Made by a program: the position numbers and the translations under genes. A stretch of 64,000 nucleotides of DNA from Clostridia bacterium (GTDB lineage: Bacteria > Bacillota > Clostridia > Christensenellales > DTU072). The notes below the pieces were generated by a model, which saw nothing but the letters and a program-made list of their open reading frames with translations, was not told where the DNA came from and did no database searches. This document shows positions 7,729 through 15,230 of this stretch, one piece after another. The stretch's first letter is position 1; the number at the start of each line of letters is the position of its first letter. The DNA is taken from assembly GCA_028701415.1 (NCBI GenBank), contig JAQVQU010000001.1, forward strand, positions 1-64,000, given 5' to 3'.

Positions 7729-8559
7729 ATGGGAGTAAAAAGATATAAACCAACAACCCCTGGGCGCCGTGGAATGAGTGTGTTAGATTTTTCGCACATC
7801 ACTACTACGGAACCTGAAAAAAGTTTACTAGTGAGTAAAAATAGTAATGCTGGTAGAAATGCAAACGGTAGAATAACTGTTAGGCATCAAGGTGGTGGTA
7901 ACCGGGTTAAATATAGAATCATTGATTTTAAAAGAGATAAGGATGGTATTCCAGCAAAAGTTGCAACTATTGAATACGATCCAAATCGTACTGCAAATAT
8001 TGCTCTTCTGAACTATGCTGATGGTGAGAAAAGATATATACTAGCTCCCTTGGGACTTAGTGTTGGGGATGAGATTATTAGTGGGACAGAAGGAGTGGAC
8101 ATAAAGACTGGAAATACACTTCCCTTGGCTAATATCCCAGTGGGTACAATGATTCACAATATTGAACTCCAGCCCAAAAGAGGGGGACAAATTGCACGCT
8201 CAGCGGGAGCTTCTGCTCAGCTTATGGCTAAAGAAGGAGGAAAAGCAACCCTTCGTATGCCAAGTGGTGAGATGAGATATGTTCCAGTACAATGTAGAGC
8301 TACAATTGGACAAATAGGCAATCTTGATTATGAGAACGTAAGTTTGGGAAAAGCCGGAAGGCACAGACACATGGGTGTTAGACCGTCGGTTCGAGGTGTT
8401 GTAATGAATCCTTGCGATCACCCACATGGTGGTGGAGAAGGCAAGTCTCCTATAGGGATGCCTTCACCCGTTACTCCTTGGGGCGTACCTACTCTTGGAT
8501 ACAAGACAAGGAATAAAAAAGCACGCTCAAATAAAATGATTATTAAACGTATCAACTAG
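7729..8559 (+). CDS. rplB: 50S ribosomal protein L2
   Basis: A 276-residue L2, full length. Conserved marks include RVKYRIIDFKRDKDGI, the GDEIISG segment of the RNA-binding barrel, and the C-terminal HPHGGGEGKSP with the histidine next to the peptidyl transferase region. L2 is needed for subunit joining and peptide-bond formation. The start has AGGAGG eight bases upstream, and rpsS follows after 11 bases. Confidence 0.98.
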   Translation: MGVKRYKPTTPGRRGMSVLDFSHITTTEPEKSLLVSKNSNAGRNANGRITVRHQGGGNRVKYRIIDFKRDKDGIPAKVATIEYDPNRTANIALLNYADGEKRYILAPLGLSVGDEIISGTEGVDIKTGNTLPLANIPVGTMIHNIELQPKRGGQIARSAGASAQLMAKEGGKATLRMPSGEMRYVPVQCRATIGQIGNLDYENVSLGKAGRHRHMGVRPSVRGVVMNPCDHPHGGGEGKSPIGMPSPVTPWGVPTLGYKTRNKKARSNKMIIKRIN

Positions 8560-8570
8560 GAGGAATAAGT

Positions 8571-8858
8571 ATGAGCAGATCTATAAAAAAAGGGCCATTT
8601 GTTGCCGATCATCTTATGAAGAAAGTTGAGGCTATGAATGCTTCTGGAGACAAAAAACCAATTAAGACTTGGTCGAGGTCTTCCACAATTTTTCCTCAAT
8701 TTGTTGGACACACTTTTGCAGTGCATGATGGAAAAAAACATGTTGCAGTGTATGTTACTGAAGATATGGTTGGGTTGAAGCTTGGTGAGTTTGCCCCAAC
8801 AAGAACTTTCCGTGGGCACGGAGGAGCAAAATCAACCGCTCCGGCACCGAAGAAGTAG
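8571..8858 (+). CDS. rpsS: 30S ribosomal protein S19
   Basis: A 95-residue S19 that binds 16S rRNA in the head of the small subunit with S13. The start SRSIKKGPFVADHL and the FVGHTFAVHDGKKHVAVYV block are diagnostic. A short Ala/Pro/Lys tail closes the protein. It is flanked by strong GGAGG sites and sits in the expected order between rplB and rplV. Confidence 0.97.
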   Translation: MSRSIKKGPFVADHLMKKVEAMNASGDKKPIKTWSRSSTIFPQFVGHTFAVHDGKKHVAVYVTEDMVGLKLGEFAPTRTFRGHGGAKSTAPAPKK

Positions 8859-8867
8859 GAGGGACAT

Positions 8868-9257
8868 ATGGCTACTAGAATCAGAGAGAAAACAAAAGCG
8901 CGCGAGGAATCTAAGGATACAAGACCTCAAGCAAAAGCAAAGTATATTAGAATATCTGCAAATAAAGTGAATGCGACTTTGGCCCTAATTCGAGGGAAAA
9001 AGTATACGGAAGCTGTTGCTATTCTTAACAATTTAAATAAGTCTTCTAGCGAACCAGTATTAAAGGCACTTAATTCTGCAGCAGCAAATGCAGAAAATAA
9101 TCTAAACATGAATAAAGACTCATTAGTTGTTGCAAAAGCGGTTGCTGAACAGGGGCCTACTCTAAAAAGATTTAGAGCAAGGGCAAAGGGCCGAGGAGCA
9201 AGAATATTGAAACGTACAAGCCATATTTCAGTTGTGCTTGCAGAGATTCAAGGATAG
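8868..9257 (+). CDS. rplV: 50S ribosomal protein L22
   Basis: A 129-residue L22, about 15 residues longer than usual because of an N-terminal Arg/Lys/Glu-rich extension (residues 1-22) before the conserved AKYIRISANKVN. The beta-hairpin that reaches into the exit tunnel is seen near RFRARAKGRGARILKRTSH. The extension is charged and could contact rRNA at the surface. AGGAGGG lies five bases before ATG. Confidence 0.97.
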   Translation: MATRIREKTKAREESKDTRPQAKAKYIRISANKVNATLALIRGKKYTEAVAILNNLNKSSSEPVLKALNSAAANAENNLNMNKDSLVVAKAVAEQGPTLKRFRARAKGRGARILKRTSHISVVLAEIQG

Positions 9258-9271
9258 GAGGATAGAGAGAA

Positions 9272-9994
9272 ATGGGACAAAAGATTAATCCGACAGGCTT
9301 TAGAGTTGGTGTCATATATCCTTTCAACAGTACTTGGTACGCTGGCAAGAGGGATTTTGGTAAGTTTCTAAAAGAGGATTATTTAATTCGAGACTATATT
9401 AAGAAAAATTATTACGAGGCAGCTATTTCAAAGATAATTATCGAGAGAGCTGCGGAAAATATAAAAATCGATGTATATTGTGGAAGAGTTGGTGTAGCTG
9501 TTGGGAAAAAACTTGATGCAAGAAGTAACACTGGAGATCAAAATCAGTCTTCTTCACAACAAACTTCATCTAATGAAAAGGGCATTAATGATATCAATAA
9601 TGCTATCAGAAAGATAGTTGGAAAAGATAGGAATTTTAATGTTAATATTCACGAGATAAAGAACACCGACCTAGATGCCCAATTAGTAGCCGAGAATATA
9701 GCGGCTCAATTAGAGAAAAGGACCCCCTTTCGTAGAGCGATGAAGGGTGCTATGAGTAGAACGCTTAAGGCTGGAGCAAAGGGAATTAAAGCAATGGTCA
9801 GCGGTAGATTAGATGGAAATGAGATTGCTAGGTCAGAAAGTTATCATGAGGGATCTATCCCTTTACAGACTATGAGAGCTGATATAGATTACGGTTTTTC
9901 GAAAGCTCAGACTACTTACGGAGTGTTAGGCGTAAAAGTTTGGATATACAAGGGAGAGATTTTCGAGAAATCAGGAAAAGGAGGTAATAACTAA
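9272..9994 (+). CDS. rpsC: 30S ribosomal protein S3 with interrupted KH loop
   Basis: A 240-residue S3. The N-terminal MGQKINPTGFRVGVI and the C-terminal domain (DLDAQLVAENIA, ARSESYHEGS, ADIDYGF, GVKVWIYKGE) are standard. The middle is not: where bacterial S3 normally has the KH-domain loop G-K-G-G, this protein has GKK then about 22 Asn/Gln/Ser-rich residues (81-103), then KGINDINNAI. The insertion falls exactly in the GxxG loop that touches mRNA at the entry channel. The frame is intact and the rest conserved, so the protein is presumably functional. rplP follows after one base. Confidence 0.95.
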   Translation: MGQKINPTGFRVGVIYPFNSTWYAGKRDFGKFLKEDYLIRDYIKKNYYEAAISKIIIERAAENIKIDVYCGRVGVAVGKKLDARSNTGDQNQSSSQQTSSNEKGINDINNAIRKIVGKDRNFNVNIHEIKNTDLDAQLVAENIAAQLEKRTPFRRAMKGAMSRTLKAGAKGIKAMVSGRLDGNEIARSESYHEGSIPLQTMRADIDYGFSKAQTTYGVLGVKVWIYKGEIFEKSGKGGNN

Positions 9995-9995
9995 T

Positions 9996-10430
9996 ATGTT
10001 AATGCCTAAGAGAGTAAAAAGAAGAAAACAGCACCTTACTAAAACCAAGGGAAGAGCTGGAGTTGGGAACAAAATAGCTTATGGAGAATTTGGATTGGTT
10101 GCACTTGAACCAGGAAGAATTACAAGTAATCAAATTGAGGCAGCTCGTGTAGCTATGACAAGGTATATTAAACGTGGTGGAAAAGTTTGGGTTAATATCT
10201 TCCCCCACATGTCTGTAACTCAGAAACCTGCGGAGACCCGTATGGGAAGCGGAAAAGGAACCCCAGAATATTGGATAGCTGTAGTTAAACCCGATAGAGT
10301 ATTATTTGAGATGGGGGGAATTACTGAAGAACTTGCAAGAGAGGCCCTTAGATTAGCTGCACAAAAACTTCCAATAAAGTGCAAGTTTGCAAAGAAGACT
10401 GATTTAGTGGAACAAGGCGGTGAAGCATAA
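9996..10430 (+). CDS. rplP: 50S ribosomal protein L16
   Basis: A 144-residue L16 starting MLMPKRVKRRKQH, the usual beginning, and containing the GYKVWVNIFPH-like strand and MGSGKGTPEYWIAVV, the loop near the A and P tRNA sites. The length is normal. The start codon is one base after the rpsC stop, and GGAGG lies within the end of rpsC. Its TAA overlaps the ATG of rpmC. Confidence 0.98.
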   Translation: MLMPKRVKRRKQHLTKTKGRAGVGNKIAYGEFGLVALEPGRITSNQIEAARVAMTRYIKRGGKVWVNIFPHMSVTQKPAETRMGSGKGTPEYWIAVVKPDRVLFEMGGITEELAREALRLAAQKLPIKCKFAKKTDLVEQGGEA

Positions 10431-10675
10431 TGAAATCAAATACTTTTTTTGAAATGACTAATGAAGAATTGAACAATAAAGTTCAAGAGTTAAAAAAACA
10501 ACTGTTTGAGTTGCGCTTTAAACAATCCGTATCTAAGTTGTCCAACCCTTTAAGCATAAATGAATGTAAAAAGGATATAGCTAGAGCCCTAACAATTCTT
10601 CGTCAAAGACAACTCGGGATTTCCGAAGAACCTACGAAGACAGTTAAGAAAAAGACCACAAAGTCTAAGGCATAA
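10430..10675 (+). CDS. rpmC: 50S ribosomal protein L29, extended C-terminus
   Basis: An 81-residue L29; most are about 65. The helical hairpin core (ELNNKVQELKKQLFELRFKQ and DIARALTILRQRQ) is clear and ends near residue 62, followed by a Lys/Thr-rich tail SEEPTKTVKKKTTKSKA. L29 sits at the tunnel exit beside L23, so the tail would lie on the ribosome surface. It overlaps rplP by one base (TAATG). Confidence 0.95.
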   Translation: MKSNTFFEMTNEELNNKVQELKKQLFELRFKQSVSKLSNPLSINECKKDIARALTILRQRQLGISEEPTKTVKKKTTKSKA

Positions 10676-10690
10676 TCGGAGGAGTTTGAA

Positions 10691-10948
10691 ATGGAAGAAA
10701 GAAATTTAAGAAAGACCAGAGTTGGTGTAGTTGTAAGTAATACAATGGATAAGACCATCGTAGTTAAGATTGAGAAGAGGACTAAGCATCCAGTTTACAA
10801 AAAGTACATTGTTAGATCAAAAAAATTGTATGCTCATGATGAAAACAATGAATGTACTGTTGGTGATATAGTTGAAGTAATGGAGACAAGGCCCCTTTCA
10901 AAAATTAAACGGTGGCGTCTTGTCAGTATAGTTGAGAAAGCAAAATAG
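10691..10948 (+). CDS. rpsQ: 30S ribosomal protein S17
   Basis: An 85-residue S17 with the OB-fold signatures RVGVVVSNTMDKTIVV and GDIVEVMETRPLSKIKRWRLV. It binds helix 11 and helix 7 of 16S rRNA early in assembly. Length and order (L29-S17-L14) are as expected. GGAGG is five to ten bases upstream of ATG. Confidence 0.97.
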   Translation: MEERNLRKTRVGVVVSNTMDKTIVVKIEKRTKHPVYKKYIVRSKKLYAHDENNECTVGDIVEVMETRPLSKIKRWRLVSIVEKAK

Positions 10949-10960
10949 GAGGCAATACAT

Positions 10961-11335
10961 ATGATACAACCTCAGACAAGATTGAAAGTTGCTGATAATA
11001 CTGGTGCGAAAGAGATAATGTGTATACGGGTTCTTGGCGGATCATTTGTTAGAAGCGGTGGAATTGGAGATGTTATAGTAGCTTCTGTTAAAACAGCTAC
11101 CCCTGGAGGAGTTGTGAAAAAAGGCGATGTAATAAAAGCCGTAATTGTAAGAACGCACAAAGAGTTGCAACGCAAGGATGGGACAGTAATTAGATTTGAT
11201 GATAACGCAGCTGTAATAATTGATAATCTCGTTCAAAAACAACCCAAGGGAACGCATATTTTTGGACCTATCGCTAGAGAATTAAGAGAAAAGGGATATA
11301 TGAAAATTATCTCTCTTGCTCCTGAAGTAATATAG
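10961..11335 (+). CDS. rplN: 50S ribosomal protein L14
   Basis: A 124-residue L14, beginning MIQPQTRLKVADNTGAKE, with the conserved VKTATPGGVVKKGDVIKAVIVR block and C-terminal GPIARELREK. L14 forms an intersubunit bridge and is where the silencing factor RsfS binds in other bacteria. Spacing to rplX is ten bases with an AGGAGG site. Confidence 0.98.
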   Translation: MIQPQTRLKVADNTGAKEIMCIRVLGGSFVRSGGIGDVIVASVKTATPGGVVKKGDVIKAVIVRTHKELQRKDGTVIRFDDNAAVIIDNLVQKQPKGTHIFGPIARELREKGYMKIISLAPEVI

Positions 11336-11345
11336 GAGGCATATA

Positions 11346-11900
11346 ATGGCTAAAACAAAACTTCGTAAAGATGATTACATTATGATTATCTCTGGTAAAG
11401 ATAAGGGTAAGACTGCTCAGGTTCTTTCTGTTAATTCAGATAAAAATAGAGTCTTTGTAGAAGGCAATAATTTGTCTTCGGTAAATACTAAAGCAGTAAA
11501 AGCAAGAAAAGCAAGCGAGCAAAGTGGATTGATTAAAAGACCTGGTAGCATTGACATTAGCAACGTATTGCCGGTTTGTTCATCTTGCGGAAAACCTACA
11601 AGAATTGGGATGCAAGTTGTTGAAGGGAAGAAAGTTCGAGTTTGTAAAAAATGCGGAGCTGTATTGATTACAAAAAAAGCAGCTGCAAAAGCAGCGGCGA
11701 AAGCAACTGTTAGGAAAAAAGTTGCGGTAAAGAAAGTGGAAACTGACTCAGATGCAATCATAAATAATCCCCAAGAAGTAGTATCCGCTCCAGAGCAGAT
11801 TGCAGAAGACAATAAAACAAAAACAACCGTAAAAACCAGAAAGAAAATTGAGAAGCCAGCAACCGATTCTGAAAGTAACGGTTCCGCTGAAGATAAATAA
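11346..11900 (+). CDS. rplX: 50S ribosomal protein L24 with long C-terminal tail
   Basis: The first 107 residues are a normal L24: KOW motif near DYIMIISGKDKGKTA, an internal ASEQSGLIKRPGSIDISNV block, and two CxxC pairs (C78/C81 and C100/C103) that could hold zinc. Beyond that the protein continues for about 77 residues (108-184), first Ala/Lys-rich, then acidic and Ser/Thr-rich. Standard L24 stops at about 104. The tail is low-complexity and likely disordered; the frame is intact and rplE follows with a good GGAGG site, so this is not an assembly error. Confidence 0.95.
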   Translation: MAKTKLRKDDYIMIISGKDKGKTAQVLSVNSDKNRVFVEGNNLSSVNTKAVKARKASEQSGLIKRPGSIDISNVLPVCSSCGKPTRIGMQVVEGKKVRVCKKCGAVLITKKAAAKAAAKATVRKKVAVKKVETDSDAIINNPQEVVSAPEQIAEDNKTKTTVKTRKKIEKPATDSESNGSAEDK

Positions 11901-11911
11901 GGAGGCGCATA

Positions 11912-12502
11912 ATGGCTAGCAAAAAAGAAGCAGTTGTAAAAGAGGCTCCTGCGCAAAGAGAAGTAAGAAGACTTCAAATCAAATTTAGGGAAGAAATTAT
12001 CCCTGCAATGATGAAAAAGTTTGGTTACAAGTCTGTAATGCAAGTGCCAAAACTTGAAAAAATTGTCTTGAATATGCGTTTAGGGGACGTAAAAGAGAAT
12101 GCGAAGAGTATGCAACTAGCAATAAAAGAATTAGAAACCATTTCGGGACAAAAAGCAATAGTTACTAAGGCTAAGAAGTCTGTCGCAAACTTTAAGATTA
12201 GACAGGGACAGTCTGTTGCTGCTATGGTTACTCTTAGGGCAGATCGTATGTGGGACTTCTATGATAAATTAGTTTCAATAGCGCTACCCCGTGTTAGAGA
12301 CTTTAGGGGAATTTCTCCCAAAGCGTTTGATGGCAGAGGTAACTATGCTCTTGGGATCAAGGAACAACTTATTTTCCCAGAAGTATCATATGATGAAATC
12401 GAGCATGTTCGTGGATTTGATATAAGTTTTGTAACTACGGCTAAGACAGATGAGGAAGCAAAAGAACTTCTAACCCTTCTTGGGATGCCCTTTGCAAAGT
12501 AG
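11912..12502 (+). CDS. rplE: 50S ribosomal protein L5
   Basis: A 196-residue L5, roughly 16 residues longer than usual at the N-terminus (Lys/Glu/Ala-rich) before the normal REEIIPAMMKKFGYKSVMQVPKLEKIVLNM region. Conserved ITKAKKSVANFKIRQG and RDFRGISPKAFDGRGNY motifs bind 5S rRNA. The N-terminal addition directly follows the tail added to L24, and both are charged. Confidence 0.96.
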   Translation: MASKKEAVVKEAPAQREVRRLQIKFREEIIPAMMKKFGYKSVMQVPKLEKIVLNMRLGDVKENAKSMQLAIKELETISGQKAIVTKAKKSVANFKIRQGQSVAAMVTLRADRMWDFYDKLVSIALPRVRDFRGISPKAFDGRGNYALGIKEQLIFPEVSYDEIEHVRGFDISFVTTAKTDEEAKELLTLLGMPFAK

Positions 12503-12511
12503 GAGGTAAAT

Positions 12512-12697
12512 ATGGCAAAAAAATCAATGATTAATAAACAACAGAGGAAACAAAAGTTTTCCACTCGTGAGTATACTCGTTGTTCAATATGCGGAAGACC
12601 ACATTCCGTTTTGCGTAAATATGGTATATGCAGAATATGTTTTAGAGAACTTGCTTACAAGGGGCAGATCCCCGGTGTTCGTAAGGCCAGCTGGTAG
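12512..12697 (+). CDS. rpsZ: 30S ribosomal protein S14, zinc type (type Z)
   Basis: A 61-residue short S14 with two CxxC pairs, CSIC and CRIC, that bind zinc, and the C-terminal GQIPGVRKASW shared by the family. Bacillota typically encode this zinc form in the spc operon and may hold a zinc-free paralogue elsewhere. The start ATG has AGGAGG seven bases upstream. Confidence 0.97.
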   Translation: MAKKSMINKQQRKQKFSTREYTRCSICGRPHSVLRKYGICRICFRELAYKGQIPGVRKASW

Positions 12698-12708
12698 GAG
12701 GTAGAAAT

Positions 12709-13110
12709 ATGACAATGACAGATCCAATTGCAGATATGCTTACTCGTATAAGAAACGGTTTGGCGGCAAAAAGCCATTTCGTAGATATGCCCTCTAGCAA
12801 AATTAAACAAGCTATTGCAGATATTTTAGTTGATGAAGGTTATTTGGAATCAGCATCGGTTATTCAAACTGAAGGCCAAGTCCAAGATACCTTGCATGTT
12901 GTTCTAAAATATATCAACAAAGAGAAAGCGATTAAAGGACTGAAAAGGATAAGCAAACCTCGCCTGCGTGTTTACGCAAAAGCAACTGCTCTCCCAAAGG
13001 TTTTAGGGGGAATGGGTGTTGCTTTGATCTCAACTTCTAGTGGCGTTATGACGGATAAAAAAGCTAGAGAGATTGGGGCTGGCGGCGAAGTAATAGCTTA
13101 CATTTGGTAG
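12709..13110 (+). CDS. rpsH: 30S ribosomal protein S8
   Basis: A 133-residue S8, starting TMTDPIADMLTRIRNGL and ending GGEVIAYIW, both family hallmarks, with the ISTSSGVMTDKKARE loop that binds helix 21 of 16S rRNA. In E. coli S8 represses the spc operon; no comparable site was found around rplE here. Confidence 0.98.
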   Translation: MTMTDPIADMLTRIRNGLAAKSHFVDMPSSKIKQAIADILVDEGYLESASVIQTEGQVQDTLHVVLKYINKEKAIKGLKRISKPRLRVYAKATALPKVLGGMGVALISTSSGVMTDKKAREIGAGGEVIAYIW

Positions 13111-13120
13111 GAGGTACAGA

Positions 13121-13669
13121 ATGTCTAGAATAGGTGTAAAGAGCATCAAATTAGGGCCTAATACAACTTTCGATATAAGTGATGAGGGTTTGATTACAGT
13201 TAAAGGCCCAAAGGGAATATTAAAGCAACAAGTTGCAAGCGCAGCCAAGATTGATTTTCAAAATAAAGAGGGATTGTTACACCTTGTTTTGAAGGAAGAG
13301 GGAATTAAACAAAATGCTATGCATGGTCTCTATCGTTCTCTTGTTGCCAACATGGTCAAGGGGGTTGAAAAGGGTTTTGAAAAAAGACTCATCGTTAACG
13401 GTGTAGGATATAAGGTTGCTATGCAGGGAAAAACTCTTGTAATGAATATAGGGTACAGCAAACCAGTAAATTTTGATACTCCCGAAGGCATTACAATTTC
13501 AGTGGCAGGACCTACGGAGATTGTTGTTGAAGGATGCGATAAAACGATAGTGGGTCAATGTGCTGCAGACATAAAAGCAAAAAGAAAACCCGAGCCATAT
13601 CATGGATATGGAATTAGGTACAAAGATGAAGTTATTCTCCGTAAAGAAATTAAAGCTGCGGGTAAATAG
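13121..13669 (+). CDS. rplF: 50S ribosomal protein L6
   Basis: A 182-residue L6 with the tandem repeat fold: N-terminal RIGVKSIKLGPNT, middle NGVGYKVAMQGKTLVMNIGYS, and C-terminal RKPEPYHGYGIRYKDEV, which contacts the sarcin-ricin loop. Normal length. Eleven bases from rpsH and eight to rplR. Confidence 0.98.
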   Translation: MSRIGVKSIKLGPNTTFDISDEGLITVKGPKGILKQQVASAAKIDFQNKEGLLHLVLKEEGIKQNAMHGLYRSLVANMVKGVEKGFEKRLIVNGVGYKVAMQGKTLVMNIGYSKPVNFDTPEGITISVAGPTEIVVEGCDKTIVGQCAADIKAKRKPEPYHGYGIRYKDEVILRKEIKAAGK

Positions 13670-13677
13670 GAGGACTT

Positions 13678-14046
13678 ATGATTAATAAACCAAATAAGAA
13701 TGCAATAAGGCAGAAACGCCATCTTAGGATTAGAAAGGATATTAATGGCTCAGAAAAATGTCCTCGCCTAAATGTATACAGATCAACTTCTCACATATAC
13801 GGACAGTTGATAGATGATGTGTCCGGAAATACATTGATTTCCGCGAATTCTGTTGAAAAAGAATTATCTGTTCAGCTGAAGGATAAGAACAAGGTTCAGC
13901 AGGCTGCTCTTGTTGGAGAGATATTAGGCAAGAGAGCTATTGAAAAAGGATACAATAAAATAGTATTTGACAGAGGCGGATATCTCTATACAGGTAGAGT
14001 TGCAGCTTTTGCAGACGGCGCAAGAAAAGCCGGACTTAATTTTTAG
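13678..14046 (+). CDS. rplR: 50S ribosomal protein L18
   Basis: A 122-residue L18 that binds 5S rRNA. The basic N-terminal RQKRHLRIRKDINGSEKCPRL and the C-terminal FDRGGYLYTGRVAAFADGARKAGL are diagnostic. AGGAGG lies three to eight bases upstream of ATG. Confidence 0.97.
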   Translation: MINKPNKNAIRQKRHLRIRKDINGSEKCPRLNVYRSTSHIYGQLIDDVSGNTLISANSVEKELSVQLKDKNKVQQAALVGEILGKRAIEKGYNKIVFDRGGYLYTGRVAAFADGARKAGLNF

Positions 14047-14057
14047 GAGATTTTGAT

Positions 14058-14579
14058 ATGGCAAGGAATGATAATAGAGAGAGATTTAATAAAGAACCCA
14101 AAGACGAGTTGATTATGAAGACCGTGGATATTAAACGTGTCGCTAAAGTAGTTAAAGGTGGAAGAAACATGAGATTTTCTGCTCTAGTCGTAGTTGGAGA
14201 TGGGCAAGGGCGAGTCGGTTGCGCAGTTGGAAAAGCGAAGGAAGTTCCAGAAGCAATAAAAAAAGCTGAAAAAGCGGCTACTAGCGAAATGTTTTCAATC
14301 GCAAGAAAGGGCTCGACGATTCCTCATGAAGTAATAGGTGTATATGGCAGAGGGAAAGTAATAATGATTCCCGCTGAGCAAGGGGCTGGTGTTATTGCTG
14401 GAGGTCCTGTTCGTGCGGTATTAGAAGCTTGCGGGATAGCAGATATAAGAACAAAATCTATTGGCACTAACAATCCAATCAATTGTGTGAAGGCGACGGT
14501 TGAAGGCTTAAAGAGTTTGCGTACAATTGAACAGGTTGCTGCGCTACGTGGCAAAAAAGTTGAAGAGATCTTGGGCTAG
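14058..14579 (+). CDS. rpsE: 30S ribosomal protein S5
   Basis: A 173-residue S5. The conserved KVVKGGRNMRFSALVVVGD loop, GKAKEVPEAIKKA, and the C-terminal GTNNPINCVKATVEGL are present. S5 lines the mRNA entry channel next to S3, which in this genome has an interrupted KH loop; S5 itself looks ordinary. The N-terminal 20 residues are a charged extension typical of Bacillota. Confidence 0.98.
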   Translation: MARNDNRERFNKEPKDELIMKTVDIKRVAKVVKGGRNMRFSALVVVGDGQGRVGCAVGKAKEVPEAIKKAEKAATSEMFSIARKGSTIPHEVIGVYGRGKVIMIPAEQGAGVIAGGPVRAVLEACGIADIRTKSIGTNNPINCVKATVEGLKSLRTIEQVAALRGKKVEEILG

Positions 14580-14590
14580 GGAGGTAAGAG

Positions 14591-14773
14591 ATGTCGCAAA
14601 TTAAAGTAACTTTAATGAAGAGCACAATTGGATGTTTGAAGAACCAAATTGATACTGTTACGGCTCTTGGACTTCATAAAATTGGTCAATTTAAGATTCA
14701 CGAAGATAATGAAGTAATTAGAGGCATGATTTTTAAAGTAAAACACATGGTTCAGGTGGAAGAAGTAAAATAA
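14591..14773 (+). CDS. rpmD: 50S ribosomal protein L30
   Basis: A 60-residue L30 with the family core IKVTLMKSTIGCLKNQIDTVTALGLHKIGQ. The presence of rpmD between rpsE and rplO is normal for Bacillota. GGGAGG lies seven bases before the ATG. Confidence 0.95.
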   Translation: MSQIKVTLMKSTIGCLKNQIDTVTALGLHKIGQFKIHEDNEVIRGMIFKVKHMVQVEEVK

Positions 14774-14786
14774 ATAGGAGAATATT

Positions 14787-15230
14787 ATGAAATTACATAC
14801 AATTGCTCCTGCGGATGGCGCAGTGAAATCTTCTAAAAGAATAGGAAGAGGTATAGGTTCAGGGCACGGAAAGACAAGCACAAAGGGACACAAGGGACAA
14901 TGGGCCAGAAGTGGTGGTGGAGTTCGTCCTGGGTTTGAGGGAGGACAAATGCCCTTGACGAGACGTATCCCTAAAAGAGGCTTTAACAACCAGTTTTCAG
15001 TTGAATATAGTATTGTTAACTTGGGTGATCTAAATGTTTTTGAAGAAGGGACCCTAATAAATTCTGAGATCTTACTGGATAAAGGAATTATAGGTAAATT
15101 ATCGGTATCAGGAGTTAAAGTTCTTGGAGATGGAGAGTTAACTAAGCCACTTACAATTCAAGCCGCAAAATTTTCAAAATCAGCTTTAGAAAAGATTGAA
15201 AAGGCGGGCGGAAAAGCAGAGGTACTTTGA
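14787..15230 (+). CDS. rplO: 50S ribosomal protein L15
   Basis: A 147-residue L15 with the glycine/lysine-rich rRNA-embedded arm (GRGIGSGHGKTSTKGHKGQW, about residues 22-41) followed by RRIPKRGFNN and the globular C-terminal domain with GGKAEVL. Its TGA shares a base with the ATG of secY, so translation is coupled to the membrane channel gene. Confidence 0.97.
   Translation: MKLHTIAPADGAVKSSKRIGRGIGSGHGKTSTKGHKGQWARSGGGVRPGFEGGQMPLTRRIPKRGFNNQFSVEYSIVNLGDLNVFEEGTLINSEILLDKGIIGKLSVSGVKVLGDGELTKPLTIQAAKFSKSALEKIEKAGGKAEVL

Noticed and set aside
11417..12043. Long minus-strand open frame over rplX/rplE
   Set aside because: It is the mirror of lysine/alanine-rich coding sequence, with no promoter or ribosome-binding site and no recognisable protein.
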